Below, piece after piece: positions 13,401 to 25,084 of a DNA stretch of 64,000 nt. The position numbers and the translations under genes were made by a program. How positions within the stretch are numbered: the first letter of the stretch is position 1; each line of letters opens with the position of its first letter. The notes under the pieces are model-generated. The model made no database searches. It saw nothing but the letters and a program-made list of their open reading frames with translations, and was not told the DNA's origin. The DNA is from Pterobdella sp. o SKG-2022 (Eukaryota > Annelida > Clitellata > Hirudinida > Piscicolidae), in assembly GCA_964035795.1 (NCBI GenBank), contig OZ038320.1:23082589-23146588 (forward strand), read 5' to 3'.

Positions 13401-16400
13401 TATAAAAGACAATAAGAAAGAATGTTTTTTCAGAAACATTGTATGTATTTTTCTATAATATTTTCCAACAAAAAACATCAATTAAGAGGAATTTTTAATA
13501 CATTTATCGTGAATAAAAAGCTATATTTTTCGATAAGTTTACCCTCATCCTAAAAAGTTAGTGAAAAAATAGAATTCGATTTAATTTTTAAAAAATTCCT
13601 CTTATTTGATGTTTTTTGTTGCAAAATGCTTGTTTTTTTTAAATATTGTGGTAAGCCTCCGTTACTTCATGAATGCCACGTTTAAAAACCTTATTTTAAA
13701 ATTTCAACTTAAAGTTTATATGAAATTATTAATTAGAGTGAAGTCATGACCTTTTAAGTTAGCATCATTTTTTAAATTTAGAAAACAATCAATTGGTATA
13801 AAAATTACGAAAAAAACACGGAACTCTTCTCTTGAATTCGATTTTATAAATAATTTTTTTATTCGAAAAACCCCATATCGATTTGTAAATACAATATCAT
13901 AAAATGAAAAAACTCAAAAACTCTTGCACAGGTCGGTTAATGAATGAACATTGAAAAAGTAAATATGGCTTACTCGATATTTGCCTAAAAAAGCATTTTA
14001 ATCCTATTCGCAGTATTTACTAATGACAAGTTTATTAATTTTCTACTTATATTTATCTAGTACCATTTAAGTTAATTTTATCACCAGTTGATCATAACTC
14101 AAATTTAGTATATATTTCACCCTTCACATTGGAAGCTTACTTTTCGGCATATATCTACCTCACTTTTCTTCAAACTGTGCTTTTTCCACGTAGTATGCCA
14201 ACGGTTACTGAACACCAATTTCAATAAACCAAGATATGCTTATAGAGAATAATAAAAACCCCGCATACCTTTAACAGCTAGAGCAGGCTCTCTTCTGTAA
14301 ATGAGAGACAAGAGAGAATACTCGACAAACATTGATATGATGTTCCAAGCAGCCAAAACGATGGCGGAGGTGAATTTTGAAAATGCAGTCATTATATACC
14401 CTACGGTCATGGGTGAAACTATTTTACAAGCTAGGTCCAAAGATCGGGTGATAGCGTTTAAATCTGAAATAATCAATTTAAAAATTGTATTTATTTTATT
14501 TTCATGGTTTTCCGGAATATATAATAATACATTCAATATATATGATAGTTTACCGACCAAGATAATAACTTTTTCACCAATCTAAGAATTTTTAATGATC
14601 TAATTATATAAAGAAGTTTTTTTAAGTGGTGATAAGAGTTTCTTTGCTCTTGACCCAGTAGGTAAAGATTAAAAGTTTTATCATATTAAGTTTTTTTTAT
14701 TGTTTTGAAGTAGTATTATTTATGCGAAAAAAAAGTTTAAGTTTGGGTTGAATGTTAAACCGAGAATGGTGAGTTGAGCGAGATGGGTATGGGTTCAAAT
14801 AAGGATTTTGAGTGGTTTGTCGTATCCAAAAAAGTCGGGAATCTTGAGTGTGGTTTTTGATGCATTCATTAGGAGGGAATATTGAAGGCCTATTTCTGAA
14901 TCCCATTTAAACAGGGCTTGAGGTTTTGGATGACAGTGTTTTTCCATACAATTGTGTTTAAGAATAATCTACTTCATCATTTTGCTGTTTTGTTTTTATT
15001 GAAGACGTTGTATCAGTATCATTTCATTATAGTCACCATCTTTTTCTTTTCTAAATGGTCACTGACTTCTTTCCACAATCTAACTATCTCTCTCTATTTC
15101 CCCTTGTCGTAGGCATCTCCAAGACCTAACCCAAGACCATGACAAAGGTTTACCATCATACTTTTCCAAGCTAACCTTGACCTGTCTTTCCCTCTATTGT
15201 TTTCCACCTCAAACCTCGACGCCTGCTTAACACACTCATCATCCCCTTTCCTTATAACATGCCCCAGCTATCTCAAACTCCCTTGTCTCACCACTTCAAC
15301 AATCTTATCATCCAAATCCAATCTAACCATCAACTAGCTGCACACTACACATCATTCGAAGCATCCATTTTTCTGCTCTTCTCAAAATACTCTCTACAAC
15401 GGATCTTACCCCCCAAGTTTTCGAGCCATATGTCATGAAAGGCCTCAAATATGTCCTAATTATTATTATTTTTTATATTAGATTATAATGCTGTAGGCGT
15501 CCCAGTAGCTGTGGTATATAGCATTCAGCTTATACACTTCCTCCAATCAGCTTTATTGAGTACGTCCGCATTTTCCAGACCATAGGATTCCATATCCTTT
15601 TCAACACAACTCAACCAAGTTTATGCTGGTCTACTACGGGAACGACCTCCAGACAAAGGAAGTTCGAGCACGTCTTTGATGCACATGGACGAACGTCTTA
15701 CAAGACCACACTTCTTCCTCCACCATTCACATTGTCCCCAAAATAACAATAATTAATTCCCCTATCCAACTCACTCAACAACCATTTTTAACATTATAAC
15801 ATTCTTCATTTGAAACATTCATAAAAACCCTGCATCAAAATTTCCATTCATCTTACAAGAAACTTTCTTTATCCTAGCACACCGCGCATGAGTCGACTTC
15901 TTACATGTCTTGCACCTTACACAATTTACTTTAGGCCTTTTACCACACACCACGTAAATAAGCCAAGACAACAACCCACTACCACCACCACTTTCTATGA
16001 CCTTTGTTTCACCAAAATTAACCTTCAATTTTTTCTCTTCAAAAGCTGCCTTCCAACCGATGAATTGTGTTTCCAGTTCTTCCATAGTTTCTGCAATCAA
16101 GACCAAGTAACCTGCATAAAACAGTTCATATAGAGCACCTTTTCTTCCGTCTTCAGACAATATATCTAGCACTATTGACAAAAACGGTGAGAAAACCGAT
16201 TCTTGATGGACACCTACACCAGCATCAAATTCTTCCCAATGTTCCCCTCCAGCCTGAACGCGCGTTTTTGCTTTTTTGTACATCGACATTACTGCTTGAA
16301 ACAACCTTTCCAAGACCAACTTCTTTCTTAGCGCCCATTCAATCACTTTCTTTGGCACCCAATCGAAAGTTTTCTCCAAATCAACAGAACAGCTATAAAT

Positions 16401-19400
16401 CTTCCTATTCTTTTCAAGGTAGATCTCATGCACTCTTCTAAAAATAAAAATAGCGTCCACTGTGCTTTTACCAGGCATAAAACCAAATTGCATTTGGTCA
16501 ACCTTTACTAACTTTCTTAACCACTTCTCCAACAACCTTTTCACCATTTTCATACTATTCTCTAAAAGCTTTACACCTCCAAAGCTCGCCCAGTCTATAA
16601 CGCTACTTGTCTTATAAATGGGAAAAACTGCACAGGTTAGTTAGTTGTTTGATTGCTATTGGTCCCAACTGTTGGATGAGCCATTCCAGATGTATACATA
16701 TAAAACTAATGTTTCTCACATGTTAGTCTGTCAACGGATTTTCTCAGTGCTATAAACACAATACACTGCATTTTATAGAGTCTATTTAATTCAAATTATC
16801 AATATCTTTGAAAGTTTTAACTTACTGTCCATAATCTGTTCTTAAATTTTCATACTTAAACTTGTTTTTTTTATTTATAAATGCCACACACCATTTTTTC
16901 AATGCAAAATTTTAAAAATTAAATAAAGATGTGATGAAAATTTAAGAATCCTATCTTTTTAAGGCACCAATATAGGAGTGAAGTGACCTTCATTACACTG
17001 TGTTTAAATTCTTGTCCAATATTAAAACAATTAGCAAAGAATGTTGACAACTCTTTGAAAAAGCATCAAATAACCAAAACTAAATTGTTAGCCCACCCAC
17101 AAACTAGTTAGATGAGATGAATTTCCGTGGGTTATCACAACCATCCAGTCTTTTTCTATTGCGATTTTATAAGCTACACTAGCCAGTTGAGCTATCACAG
17201 CCATTAAAACAACAAGTGCCTGTAAAATTTTGTAATAAAAAATAATAAGATACTAAAATGTAATTAGCTTCTTAATAAATATCGTTAGAAGTGAACGAAT
17301 TGATCTTTATGAAAATGTTCTTCAATGAAACGTGAAAAAAAATTTTGAATTACGACTAAATTTATTCTGACTTTTATACTGCTCATCAAGGACCATCTCA
17401 ACAACAGCAAAGCGCTTGCCATTAAGGGCCAGTCATCGAATCACAACAATGTAGCAATTTTACGGTATTGTCATTTACGTACATAGAGCCAGATTTTCGT
17501 CAAGTATAAAACGTTATATTTTATATTACATATGCAAAATTAAATCATAAGCAACACCAGCATCAATACCTCAATAGCATAGTATTGATAGATATGGAAC
17601 TGCTCTTTCTTATGCTTCATTATCAACGCCACACAAACGCCCAAGGCACTCAAAGCAACTGCAGTATTTTGCAGAAACAAGGAGGTTCGAACCACTGTAG
17701 GATGAATGATTTTGTGTTTAAGTGATTAAACTATATTTGAAAAAATTTTCATAGTTAATAAGGTACCCAATAAGTACAAAAATTTGATTAGAAGAAAATT
17801 TGTATCAAGTTTTTGAGAATGCAAATCTATGAGCTTCTGATACAAATAAATTGTTTAACTATTGTTAAAAGAGCCTTTTTTTATAAATTAATTTTTTATA
17901 GTATCAATAACCTAGGCCGACAGTTGTTAACCCCAGCTACTGGGAAGTGTACAGAAGTACAATCTATTTGGATTAATACTAATAATTGTTTAACTTATCG
18001 TTATGTTGCGTTGCCTAATCAAGTTTTATGAATTTTATTTGATTCTATTTGTATAAAGCCATCAAGTGCTAAAAATTTTTTATGTGGTCCTTTAAAAATA
18101 TCAAGTAAACAACAATTTTATCTAGCGCATTTTAAATATTTATTTGAATAGAATTTTATTAAGTTTTGACAGTATAATTTCAATAGTCATTTAATGGTGT
18201 CTAAAAAACATTTTTTTTTGACAGTCAAGTTTACCGTAAGGTTAATAATAAAATTGAATCATAAATAATATGTTAATTAAAATACCAGAAAAAATATAGC
18301 AAAAACCGATATTTATAATATAAAATGAAAGACTGTCATATAAAAATGCACCATATAAAACAACCCAATTTACAATCTATCATATGCTTTATCTAAATAA
18401 TCGAAACATTCGCTATAAGAATAATAATAATAATAATAATAAGCTAACAACGTGAATAATATTAGTAGGCATACTGGTTCGAATATTTCACCCATGCATA
18501 TTTTGAAAAATTTTATGTTTTAATATTTGGACAATCGTATAAGAATAAAATAATATAGGATTTGAGTAGATCTCAAAATCGTTTTGACTGATAGAGACGA
18601 AAAATAATACTAATAATGAAAAAGAATGGAAAAATTTAAATTTTTCTATTTTGTATTATATTTGAATTAAAAAAATCTTTTAATGTAAAAATAAAAATCA
18701 TTATACAAATAAAATTTAAAAAATGTCAGTTGTAGTGAAGAATGACATTATAGTCAATAAAAATGAAATCTAAATATTACCGAAACCCTAATACTGCCAT
18801 TGTCAAAAATAATACATTATTCAAGATGCATTGATAGATTTATTGGGTTTACCCTAAGCTACAATAAGTAATTTATTTATATGGAAAATTCAAATTAGAA
18901 AAAAAAAAAGCTAAAAATAATCGATATTAGAAGGGATATATATATGTTTATAGCCATTGTGTAGAAAAATTATATTTAAATATAGCCATAGAACTTGAAG
19001 ATGTAATAAAAAGTTCAGTGAACTTTTAGATTTAAAGATTGTTTTGTGAAATTTACTAAAAAATTTCATCATGTCTAACTTGACCAATGTGGAAACATAG
19101 AAAATCCAAGCCTCCAAACAAATTTTTAGTGGAAAACTATTTAAAAAATGAAGAACTTTTATTTGTCAAAATCTTAATTAATTAAATCATAAAGTTTAAA
19201 AAAATAATCGTAAGTCGTAAAAAAAAAGTAATAAAAGTAATATTTCAGATTAATAAAAATAAAAAACACAAAACAAAAGCAGACACATTAAACAGACATG
19301 TCTTATTATATAACAGTTAAACGTGAAAACCAGCCCAAGTTTGAAAAAATAATTGTGAGGCGTGAAAAGACGATGATGTGGCAAAAGTTAGTATGAAGAG

Positions 19401-21138
19401 AATGTTGGGTGAGGAAGCAATCCTTTAACCTACTAACATTAAAGACTAAGAAATCAAAGATTAAATGGATTGGTCACCTACTGTAGCAAATAAAAGTGTT
19501 TGATACTGAATGTTCAGTATGTATTTTCATAATTTTGAGTAGGTCAAATTTAACTTAAGACGATATAGATGGTAAGGTTAAATAGAGATAACTTCAAGAA
19601 ATAATGAAAAGTTTATAAGTTCGTCAAACACTTCATGAAAAACAATTTTGCAATGGTTAAATTTTTTTGATGATGATGATAACATAAATGAAAAGTTTTG
19701 AAAATAAGTAAAAAGTTGACGATTCTAGTCACTTTCTTGAGTTGAACAAATTTTAATCAAAACCAGTATATAATAAAGTTTAAATTATAAATTAATGGTG
19801 ATGAGCATGAGGAAAAAAATGAATTAAAGGAGTATATTACTAAGTGTAAAAATTTTAAAATAATTGCAAAAAAAACTTATAATGTATTTAAGGTTTCAAA
19901 AATGCATGATTAATTGATCAATTAACAACTAATTGTAAATAACTATGACTTTAATAACAACATCAAGTGATAATTGCTAATTCCTTGTGAATTTAATAAA
20001 TAATGTATTTTGAAATTTTCAAGTAGAAAATATTCAAAACATACCTTTAATTCTAGGGTTGCGATCAACCCAATCACCTATGAGTCCTCCAAACAAAAGC
20101 ACACAACCGCCACCAATAAAGCCAAATATTCCAGCAAGAATCAAACTTTCATCGGCTAATTCACTAAGGTAGATACCAACAGAAAATAACCACATCCAGT
20201 CTCCCCATTGAGAAATGAGAAAATTGACAATGAGGTAAAAAGATGGGGTGCCGATCCAATTCTGGAACCTTTCTGATTCATTTCATGAGTGCTTAATATT
20301 GAATTTCATTTTGAATGTAACATAAAAAAACATTATAAATAACTTTTACATTAACTTGTATGTTAAAATTTAGCAAAATATGTAAATTTTATTTTGTAAT
20401 TTAAAAATTATTACATTGAAAATATGCTGTTAATGCTTTTCATATTATTGTATTTCAAATTTCCACCATAAATATAATTTTGTTTAATGAATTGATCCCA
20501 ACAATATTCTTGGTTGATAACATACAACTATGTAAGCTAGGTTCATTTTAATAAAAAAGATAAGCATTAAAAGCATTGAGAATTATGAGATTTAGATTTT
20601 TACATTAAAGTCCACCAATTTTGTAGAATGTTTTTTCATCATTTCAAAGAAAAGAATAGGCTAAAAATGTATTTCAGTTATGTATTATCACTAAGCCATT
20701 TAAAGTATATTGATGAAAAAAATATAATGAATACATTGAAATTTATTCAAAAGTTGTGATTTGTTATCAATTTTATGCTACTTTAATATCTGATCTTTTT
20801 TTCATAATGCTTAGAGATAGAGTTTCAATTAAATTAATAATTGCATAAAGATTTTTGATAAGTTGCTTAAAGAAATAAAATCAACTTCAATATTATTCAT
20901 ATGTTACTTATTTCAGTAATTTTTATTCTACAATATTTCATAAAGAATATGATTATACATTTTTTTAAATTTTTTATAAACTAGTAATTTGTTTTATCAA
21001 CTATCATAACTCTTCAAACTTACAAGTTATTTCTTTTCAACACTAAAATTATTCAACCTAATATGAGTAATCTATACCAAAAATAATTAAAAACTTACGA
21101 CATTTAGTCCTTTTTTTTACTTTCGCTTCTTCATCCAT
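10461..21138 (-). CDS. SLC40A1: Ferroportin, iron exporter (SLC40A1), nine exons
   Basis: The only known cellular iron exporter family, a 12-helix plasma-membrane carrier of Fe2+ (family knowledge). Exons in transcript order: 21099-21138, 20045-20272, 17570-17694, 17105-17219, 14269-14463, 12917-13177, 12650-12759, 11836-12128, 10461-10816. They give about 573 residues, close to human ferroportin (571). Key blocks: an N-terminal helix ending in LISQWGDWMWLFSVGIYL; GGLIGDWVDRNPRIK; TSLFLQNTAVALSALG; DLACKIVSPMTVGYIMT; AAWNIISMFVEY; LLYMTVLGFDSVTVG; and WMSDLVVTQLLQENIADEER with GVVNGVQNSLNMLL near the end. The long cytosolic loop is acidic and lysine-rich, and the extracellular loop before the last helices carries several N-x-S/T sites. 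The start was chosen as the first Met ahead of the first helix, in MDEEAKVKKRTKC. Several retroelement fragments lie in its introns, but the reading frame looks intact. No iron-responsive element was found in the short upstream stretch I checked. Confidence 0.93.
11650..11800 (-). repeat. 5'-truncated non-autonomous RTE-type retroposon
   Basis: On the minus strand this matches the 3' half of the element at 22743-23165: a shared block containing CAAATAAATGGCTT and AGTAGTGTCAATAA, then a tail, ACCCCAATTACTGGG followed by TTTAATCTAATATG. That tail corresponds to the last bases of LINE family A (29690-29740: CCCCAGCTACTGGG then TAATCTAATATGG). It lies in a ferroportin intron. Confidence 0.6.
13466..13621. 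mobile_element. Foldback/MITE-like element with 31-bp inverted repeats
   Basis: The ends read CAACAAAAAACATCA at 13466 and TGATGTTTTTTGTTG ending at 13621. The two arms form a 31-base terminal inverted repeat with one mismatch. The interior is AT-rich and has no coding capacity. A related copy lies at 56518-56697. Length and structure suit a miniature inverted-repeat element moved by a transposase in trans. No clear target duplication was seen, so the superfamily is open. It sits in a ferroportin intron. Confidence 0.7.
14940..16632 (-). mobile_element. Broken LINE (family B), interrupted by another LINE fragment
   Basis: Minus-strand remains of an APE-type, RTE-like LINE. From 16632 down: the RT start (VFPIYKTSSVIDWASF), MQFGFMPGKSTVDAIFIFRR, a palm block YSCSVDLEKTFDWVPKK (normally DLEKAFDRVP), GVGVHQESVFSPFLSIVLD, and a catalytic site eroded to YAGYLVLIAET where YADDLVL is expected. 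A cysteine-rich finger follows (CVRCKTCKKSTHARCA). At about 15470 the homology resumes with RTYLRPFMTYGSKTW and RRAEKWMLRMMC, then fades with stops to about 14940. Between these halves lies the family A fragment at 15458-15715, so B was interrupted after it landed. Loss of the catalytic Asp pair and many stops make it inactive. It lies inside a ferroportin intron in the same orientation as the gene. Confidence 0.75.
15458..15715 (-). mobile_element. 3' fragment of LINE family A nested in family B
   Basis: Read on the minus strand, this matches the last 250 bases of the family A element (29560-29740). It has the same coding end (the TWLSCVEKDMESYGLENAD region), the same 3' terminus CAGCTACTGGGACGCC, and an (ATT)n-type tail that abuts family B sequence at about 15460-15480. 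The 5' end is cut off, as is usual for target-primed insertion. Confidence 0.75.
17915..17990 (+). repeat. Short 3' tail of the family A / SINE-like retroposon
   Basis: The plus strand reads CCCCAGCTACTGGGAAG, then ACAGAAGTACAATCTAT and an AT-rich tail. It aligns to the 3' end of LINE family A at 29690-29740. Only the last 60-70 bases are present, so it is a severely 5'-truncated insertion in a ferroportin intron. Confidence 0.55.
18419..18442 (+). repeat. (AAT)n microsatellite
   Basis: Eight perfect AAT units in a ferroportin intron. Confidence 0.9.
19330..19690 (+). mobile_element. Decayed LINE 3' end
   Basis: Fragments such as IKWIGHLL (19465-19490) resemble the LRWxGHVxR block that ends RTE-like LINE proteins. 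A basic region and a GATGATGATGAT tail at 19667-19682 follow. Stops and frame changes are frequent. The identification rests on this block plus the tail. Confidence 0.35.
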
Positions 21139-22555
21139 GTTTTAAAACTTTTCATTCGTTTCAAACATGAATTTTTTGAATAAACTTGCAGTTTCAAGGC
21201 AAAATATCAGTAAATGCACACCTATATACAATGTTCATAAAGCTTAACAAAATTGAAAATGAGTTTTTCAAAATAAAAAAATATTTTTTAAATACTCAAT
21301 AGTGACTTTAAGCACCAATTGTTGTTTTGCATTATTTTACAAGGATCTAGGATTCGGATTTTGATCATTCATTATCTTCATATTTCGTTATTATTATACC
21401 ATCATTATATATATAATTCTAATCATTGTATACTTCTTAAATTTTGAGATAATATATAATGATAAAAAGAAATATTTTTTTGAATTTTATTATGCATAAA
21501 TAAGGAAAACTTCCAATCTAGTTTATTTTTATGTATACTAGCTTTTTATTACTTTTTAATTAAGTTTAAATATTCATTTTTATTAACTTTGTCTTTCATC
21601 ATATAATACTCTTAGTAGACTTCAAAATATGAAATTTCGTAAAAACTTCTTTAATAATTAGGCTTTAATTTCAACTTATTTATAGGATTTGAGGGCAAAC
21701 TTCTGCATAACATACTTATTCATTTTTATAGAAACAAAGCTTTAATAATTTTCATCATAAGCTTAGTTTGATGACCAAACTTGTTGTTAAAAAAAAACAG
21801 AAAACCGAAAATTTTAAATTTATAAATTAATTTTTCGATGATGAAATAATTTATGCTGAAAGAAGTTTCTAAAAACTTTGAACTATATGTATTCGATAGA
21901 AAGTTTAAAAAACATTAATATTTCATTAAGATTGTCAATTTCATTCCAAATTATTTTGTTAATGAATTTAATCTGAATGCTTAATAGTTCAATTTCAATT
22001 CGATAATTACTTCAGTATTATTTGAATATTTTTTGTCATAAATTAACGTTTGTGTCATGGGATCACTTGTTTCAATCAAAACGTTATATTACCTTTGAAC
22101 TAAATCAATAAAAAATCACGATCTTCAGTGTCATCTGTTCATTTAAGAGATGTGCTTGATGTGCACAGTCATGTGATAATTTTGTTATTTATTTACCTCA
22201 ATGGGAAGAGTTATTTATTCAAAACTAAGCTTATTTTCAACACTGTAAACTTCATGAATAAAAATTGAAATCATAATTTTTAAAAACTGAACAAAAAATG
22301 AACAATTTAATCTTGATGAAAAACGACTAATTAGAAGATCATAAAAACAAACAAAATACTCTAATAACGTTTAATAAGAATGTTACAAAACAACCAAGAG
22401 CTTCAAACATAAATTTGAAAATAAGTTTATTCACGATAAATCATTGAACAGAAAATTTCAAACGCCTTAGTAAAGTATTTAATCTCTCTGTAGAGAGAAT
22501 CAGAAAAATTGTTCACATAAACAACGCCGACCGTATTCACAATTTTTACCAATTG
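21139..22555. other. Intergenic, ferroportin 5' side to lin-7 3' side
   Basis: About 1.4 kb of AT-rich DNA. It should hold the ferroportin promoter (transcribed leftward) and the lin-7 3' UTR. I see no coding similarity and no clear TATA box close to the ferroportin start. Confidence 0.4.
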
Positions 22556-24874
22556 TTATTGACTTTGTTGTCTTCTACGAGCCACTCTTTGTCGGTCAAA
22601 CCTAGCTTCCATTTCTTCTAATACTTTTGGTGTGTACCTCACCACAAGTTTCACTGATCCTATATCGTTATTAAAAATTACATGAAAAAGTTTAGAGGCT
22701 AGGCGTTCAATATTATGTCATTATGATATTATTAATAATATTGATTATTATGTGCCAGTAACTGATGTTGACGGCAGTCAGCCTGCATTATTGACACTAC
22801 TTCTTGAGTAATATTACAAAAAAAGCCATTTATTTGGAACACATTTTTTATGCCACCGTTTAACTAATGCTAGTAGCATGTGAAAAAACGTAAAACAACG
22901 ATGATGATCCCAGTCCGAGCTAACGTGCCAGGTGATATTATGGAAATCAAGATCCACCGTTCGCACGCTTGAGCTGTTTGCCTTGCCGTCGTCAAGCCAA
23001 ATGCCGACGATTCTAGAATATCAGTTTTACAATATCTGCCAGTGAAGTCAACTGATATCCAACTTATAACAGAAATGCAGCCTTAAATTGCAGGCGCTAA
23101 GTTAGCATCAAATGCCCGAAATCGTCCATTATAAAAACGGAGTAAAAACAAAACCGGCTTCGAGATTTAGCTCAACACTGAAAAATGATTTTTTCACGTT
23201 CCTTTAAATCAATTTATATATTATAAATAGCAAAGATCCTTAATGGCTCACCTTGGGCTGCCTTCAACAACTCCACTGCTTTTTCATGAGGCTCCCCTTC
23301 CACACACTGTTTGAAATTGCGTTTACAAAATTGCACTACAGATATGTTTTTACATATTGATAACAAAATTTTTGTTTCTAAACTAAAAAAAAACAGGAGT
23401 TTGCAATTCAGTAAACTAATACTTGGTTAAATGAAAAATATTTTTATTTAATGAAATATTCAAAATAATAGATGTCTAGTATTCCAAGTGTTTGATTAAA
23501 TTTAAAATAACAAAAGTTAAATAGAAATTTCCTTTTAATTTAATCTTTTAGCTTTGCCATTGCTGGTAACAAGAAAGAGATGAAAAAAATAGAGCTTTCA
23601 AACGAAAGACTAGTAGATTTCTCTTAAAACCTTATTAGATTTAACTGTACAGCTCAAAAATAACTATGGAACTTTAATAGAATGTAATATCAATTAGGAA
23701 TTTTTGGGAACTCAATTTGAAGCATATATATGAAAAATGGATCAATCAAGAATGGGACTGAAATAATTGCTCATCACTAAGCAATGCTTAAAAGTCTTTG
23801 TTGGAAGCCCATATTCTTTAAGATAACAGAACTAAATAATGAACAGATTATATAATTCTATATCTAGAATTAATTATTCAACTAAACAAGTTACATTATA
23901 ACTTTAGTAAAACACAACTCAATTAATAATAAAACTCAACTAAATGAGTTATAACTCAAACTAACAACTCCATTGACTGATAGAAGTTGATCTCCTCTTT
24001 TCAAACTGCCCAATCTGTTTGCTACACCTCCTTAAATTTTATACAGTTCAATGCTATTTTTTTTAGTTCACAGCCATAATTGATAATGGGGTTTCATATT
24101 TTGTAAACTTATCAATTTATCCTGTATGTCTTTCTAACTTTGTTGAGACTCCAATTCAATAATCATACATTGAACAAAAATAAAATGTTGGAAGTTTGAT
24201 GATAAAATCTATAAATTATTAATGCTAACCAGGAATAATACGTGAGATATAAATAGGTGAATTTTGTTCTCTGCCTCCCATTACATTGAAACCAAGTCCT
24301 TCTTCAGTCTTAGGTAACTCCACTATACGAGGGTGAGCATGGCCCTCACTAGCAGCAAATGCTGCTACTGTAGCCTGTATTATGTTAATAAAAATAGGTT
24401 ACTTAACGTGAATTTTTAAATTAATTTCAAATGTAAGTGAAATAAATAGTTCTTTAACTTGAAAAAACTTTTTTTGAAAATAGTTTTAGTTTAGTTGCAT
24501 TGTACTGACTTTAGCAGTGGCATTAGCTCGAACTTCGGGACTGCCCACTAAGTCAACAGTTTCATAAACATGTTCATAAACTTCTCGAACTGCTACACAA
24601 AAGTCACTTTGTAATACCTTACTCAAACAAGCCAATTTCGAATTGTCGAATTCTCCTGCTGAAATCAAATTTTTTGAAATTGATTACTGAAATATTTAAA
24701 TTTTATTCAATATTGCTACAAATTTAACTAACATTTTTGCAAAACTTCCAATAATTCAACAGCTCTATGAACGTCTGCATATTTTTGTTATTAAATTAAG
24801 AACCAGTTGGTTAATTAATGTCATTGTTTTTATTTACCTCGCGCTAAAGATAATGGTTCTTTTGCAGAAGCCAT
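22556..24874 (-). CDS. lin-7: LIN-7 (Veli/MALS) L27-PDZ scaffold protein
   Basis: A small adaptor that binds CASK/LIN-2 through its L27 domain and membrane-protein tails through its PDZ domain, in cell-junction polarity and receptor placement (family knowledge). Exons in transcript order: 24838-24874, 24731-24774, 24510-24658, 24230-24374, 23966-24031, 23252-23306, 22556-22659. They give a frame of about 200 residues, the normal family length. The L27 region has [38 protein letters not shown] and ETVDLVG. The PDZ domain has [33 protein letters not shown] and [13 protein letters not shown], with carboxylate-binding loop GLGF. The protein ends after [19 protein letters not shown] and an arginine-rich tail, [12 protein letters not shown], as in lin-7 of other animals. 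All introns use GT-AG and every phase joins. The start is a Met followed by [11 protein letters not shown], matching other lin-7 N-termini. Confidence 0.95.
22743..23165 (-). mobile_element. Non-autonomous retroposon built from LINE family A ends
   Basis: On the minus strand the first half (23165 down to about 22900) matches the family A 5' leader. It shares CTGTTATAAGTTGGATATCAG-like hairpin sequence, AACTGATATTCT, CATTTGGCTTG, GGCAAGGCAAAC and CAAGCGTG with 26300-26450. A middle of about 120 bases is not in family A. The 3' end (CTGACTGCCGTCA...AGTTACTGG, then an AT-rich ATT tail at 22720-22745) resembles the last bases of family A. It has no open frame. This is the structure expected of a SINE-like element that borrows the machinery of its LINE partner. 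It lies in the last intron of lin-7. Confidence 0.65.
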
Positions 24875-25084
24875 CAAAAACGAATTTTGCAAAACTATGA
24901 ATATGAAAACATACTATTTCATTAAATATCTAGTTAAAAGTAAACTGTGATAAAACGCTTAAAAATTTTTGTTTTTTTTCAACTATAAAGCAAATTGAAA
25001 TACCATTTTGAAAAAAAATTTTAACTGCTTAAAAAAGCTACCCAAGATTAAGCTTTTTAAAAATGTCTAATCTCAAAATCTCAG

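Noticed and set aside
14301..14585. Plus-strand open frame of 94 codons
   Set aside because: It is the reverse of the ferroportin exon 14269-14463, which has clear homology on the minus strand.
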